Shown here piece by piece: positions 5,934 through 6,908 of a DNA stretch of 6,908 nucleotides. This DNA comes from an uncultured Lactobacillus sp. GTDB taxonomy: Bacteria; Bacillota; Bacilli; Lactobacillales; Lactobacillaceae. The stretch is taken from positions 1-6,908 of the forward strand of contig NZ_CABUIW010000082.1 in NCBI RefSeq assembly GCF_902491705.1, written 5' to 3'. The notes under the pieces are model-generated. The model had not been told where the DNA came from and did not search any database. It saw only the letters and a list, made by a program, of their open reading frames with translations. The position numbers and the translations under genes were made by a program. Within the stretch, counting starts at the first letter, position 1. Each line of letters opens with the position of its first letter.

Positions 5934-6772
5934 ATGAACTTAATTCAGAAATGGGAAGATGCCGGATTATCAAATGACTTTGTTTTCAGTAAGGTGATAA
6001 TTGATCCAAAGATTTGTCAGGAAGTAATTCAACGTGTTTTACCGGAGTTGAAAATTGATCATATCAAACTACCAAATAGCCAAGAAGAGATTAATTTTGC
6101 TCCAGATGCGAAAGGAGTCCGCTTTGATGTATTTACTCGGGATACGAAAAATAATTGCTATGATATAGAAATGCAGGTTGCAGATGAAAAAGATCTGTTA
6201 AAACGAGCGCGATATTACCAAGCGATGACATCACTTGATTCGTACGAAAAAGGGAAAAATTACCAAGAAGCTAATAATTCATATGTGATTTTCTTTTGCT
6301 GCTTTGATCCGCTTGGCTTAGGCTTGCAGCAATATACCATTCATCGACACGTTGATGAAATCCCAAAACATATCGCAGACGATGGGACACAATTTTCTTA
6401 AATATTCCGAGTTTGCGGAAAGATGTTAATCAGCCTTTACAAAAATTTTTGGATGTGATTGCTAATCGTAAAGTTGATGGTGACGATCGTTTCATCGTAT
6501 AATTAAAGAAAAGAGTCGCATTCGTCAAGCATAATAAGAAATGGAGGGCGGAATATATGCGTTTATCGTTATATGAAATGGATCGTCGCCATGGATTGAA
6601 GGTCGCGCGGCAAGAGGGTATAGAAGAAGGAAAAGAAGAAGCAATTTTGCAGGTTACAAGCTTATTCATCAAACAGCAATTGCCAAAAGAACGAATCATC
6701 GCTAATTTGAAAGAAGCGTATGACTTAACGGATGAGGAAGCTGAGCAATATTATAAACGGTGTCTGAAATAA
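5934..6772 (+). pseudogene. PD-(D/E)XK nuclease-family transposase (Rpn/YhgA-like), broken
   Basis: The product belongs to the PDDEXK_2 / Rpn group: recombination-promoting nucleases or transposase-like proteins with a PD-(D/E)XK fold. The N-terminus has NDFVFSKVIIDPKICQEVIQ; the catalytic core shows RFDVFTRD with the acidic Asp and YDIEMQVADEKD with the E-x-Q pair typical of this group; RARYYQAMTSLDSYEKGKNY follows. The frame stops at 6399-6401, but the next frame continues from about 6398 with LNIPSLRKDVNQPLQKFLDV. This fits loss of one T in the T-run at 6393-6396. That frame has a stop TAA at 6500-6502 where Glu is expected, then runs through RVAFVKHNKKWRAEYMRLSL and an acidic EGIEEGKEEAI helix to 6772. 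Joined, the protein would be about 280 residues, normal for the group. ATG 5934 is chosen over ATG 5919 because GGGAGG (5921-5926) lies seven bases before it. The fragment 5934-6401 keeps the catalytic residues but lacks the C-terminus. Confidence 0.88.
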
Positions 6773-6788
6773 TGAGCAGATAAAAATT

Positions 6789-6830
6789 AGCAGTTCTAGC
6801 TGGTGATAATACCAATTAGACCTGCTTTTT
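6789..6830 (+). terminator. Intrinsic terminator after the Rpn-like pseudogene
   Basis: AGCAGTTCTA (6789-6798) pairs with TAGACCTGCT (6817-6826) with one mismatch. An imperfect inner stem TGGT/ACCA (6801-6804 with 6811-6814) extends it, and five T (6826-6830) follow. It lies 17 bases after the stop codon of the pseudogene. Confidence 0.8.
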
Positions 6831-6867
6831 AGGTTTAAAGTATAAAAAAGTATGGTTCTACAATTTT

Positions 6868-6902
6868 AAGTACTGATGGATTTAACATCAGTGCTTATTT
6901 TA
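6868..6902 (+). terminator. Second terminator-like hairpin near the window end
   Basis: AAGTACTGATG (6868-6878) pairs over 11 positions, one of them a wobble, with CATCAGTGCTT (6886-6896) around a seven-base loop. The tail ATTTTAGTTT is T-rich but interrupted. It could terminate plus-strand transcription as a backup, or serve a gene arriving on the other strand from beyond the window, where the tail would be TTAAAATTG. Confidence 0.55.
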
Positions 6903-6908
6903 GTTTAA

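Noticed and set aside
6430..6699. Minus-strand ORF over the Rpn-like pseudogene
   Set aside because: The plus strand of the same segment carries clear Rpn family sequence; the antisense frame is a by-product.
6557..6772. Separate 71-residue gene with its own start
   Set aside because: It is the natural C-terminal end of the Rpn-like protein in the shifted frame; a GGAGGG precedes it, so translation is possible, but the sequence is continuous with the upstream relic.
1..6908. CRISPR array or defence operon
   Set aside because: No regularly spaced direct repeats and no intact defence genes are visible.

Overview
The window looks like low-GC Firmicutes DNA from the family Lactobacillaceae, probably a Limosilactobacillus of the reuteri type. 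This rests on the seryl-tRNA synthetase sequence and its T-box leader, frequent CGG arginine codons, a Mub-type (mucus-binding) domain and the kinds of mobile-element relics present. The genus is an inference from recognition, not from a search.

Left part (1-3500): a graveyard of decayed mobile elements with no intact gene. Bases 1 to about 57 resemble the right end of an IS256-family element that cuts into a group II intron. The 3' half of the intron follows: a reverse transcriptase/maturase pseudogene (58-747), then ribozyme domains V and VI ending near 835. At 836 the sequence passes directly into a minus-strand IS3-family transposase pseudogene (to about 1680), so the intron sits inside that gene in antisense. 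After about 190 bases of unassigned AT-rich DNA comes a minus-strand IS110-family (DEDD) transposase pseudogene (1871-2635) with a large internal deletion. The stretch 2636-3501 has only coding-like scraps and a minus-strand terminator-like hairpin.

Middle part (3502-5873): the healthy core. A near-consensus promoter drives a 156-residue protein built around one Mub B2-like domain. A second promoter starts a serine T-box leader (specifier UCC, T-box sequence, antiterminator/terminator) that controls serS, which is complete with all class II synthetase motifs. Downstream of serS is an unusual, GC-rich, nested inverted repeat of about 95 bases that would fold as a long rod in RNA, then a strong intrinsic terminator.

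Right part (5934-6908): a PD-(D/E)XK (Rpn/YhgA-like) nuclease-transposase gene broken by a one-base frameshift and a nonsense codon, followed by two terminator-like hairpins.

Only serS and perhaps the Mub-domain gene look functional. The candidates for something undescribed are the structured RNA after serS and the leaderless Mub-domain protein. The rest shows how transposons accumulated and decayed beside an essential gene.
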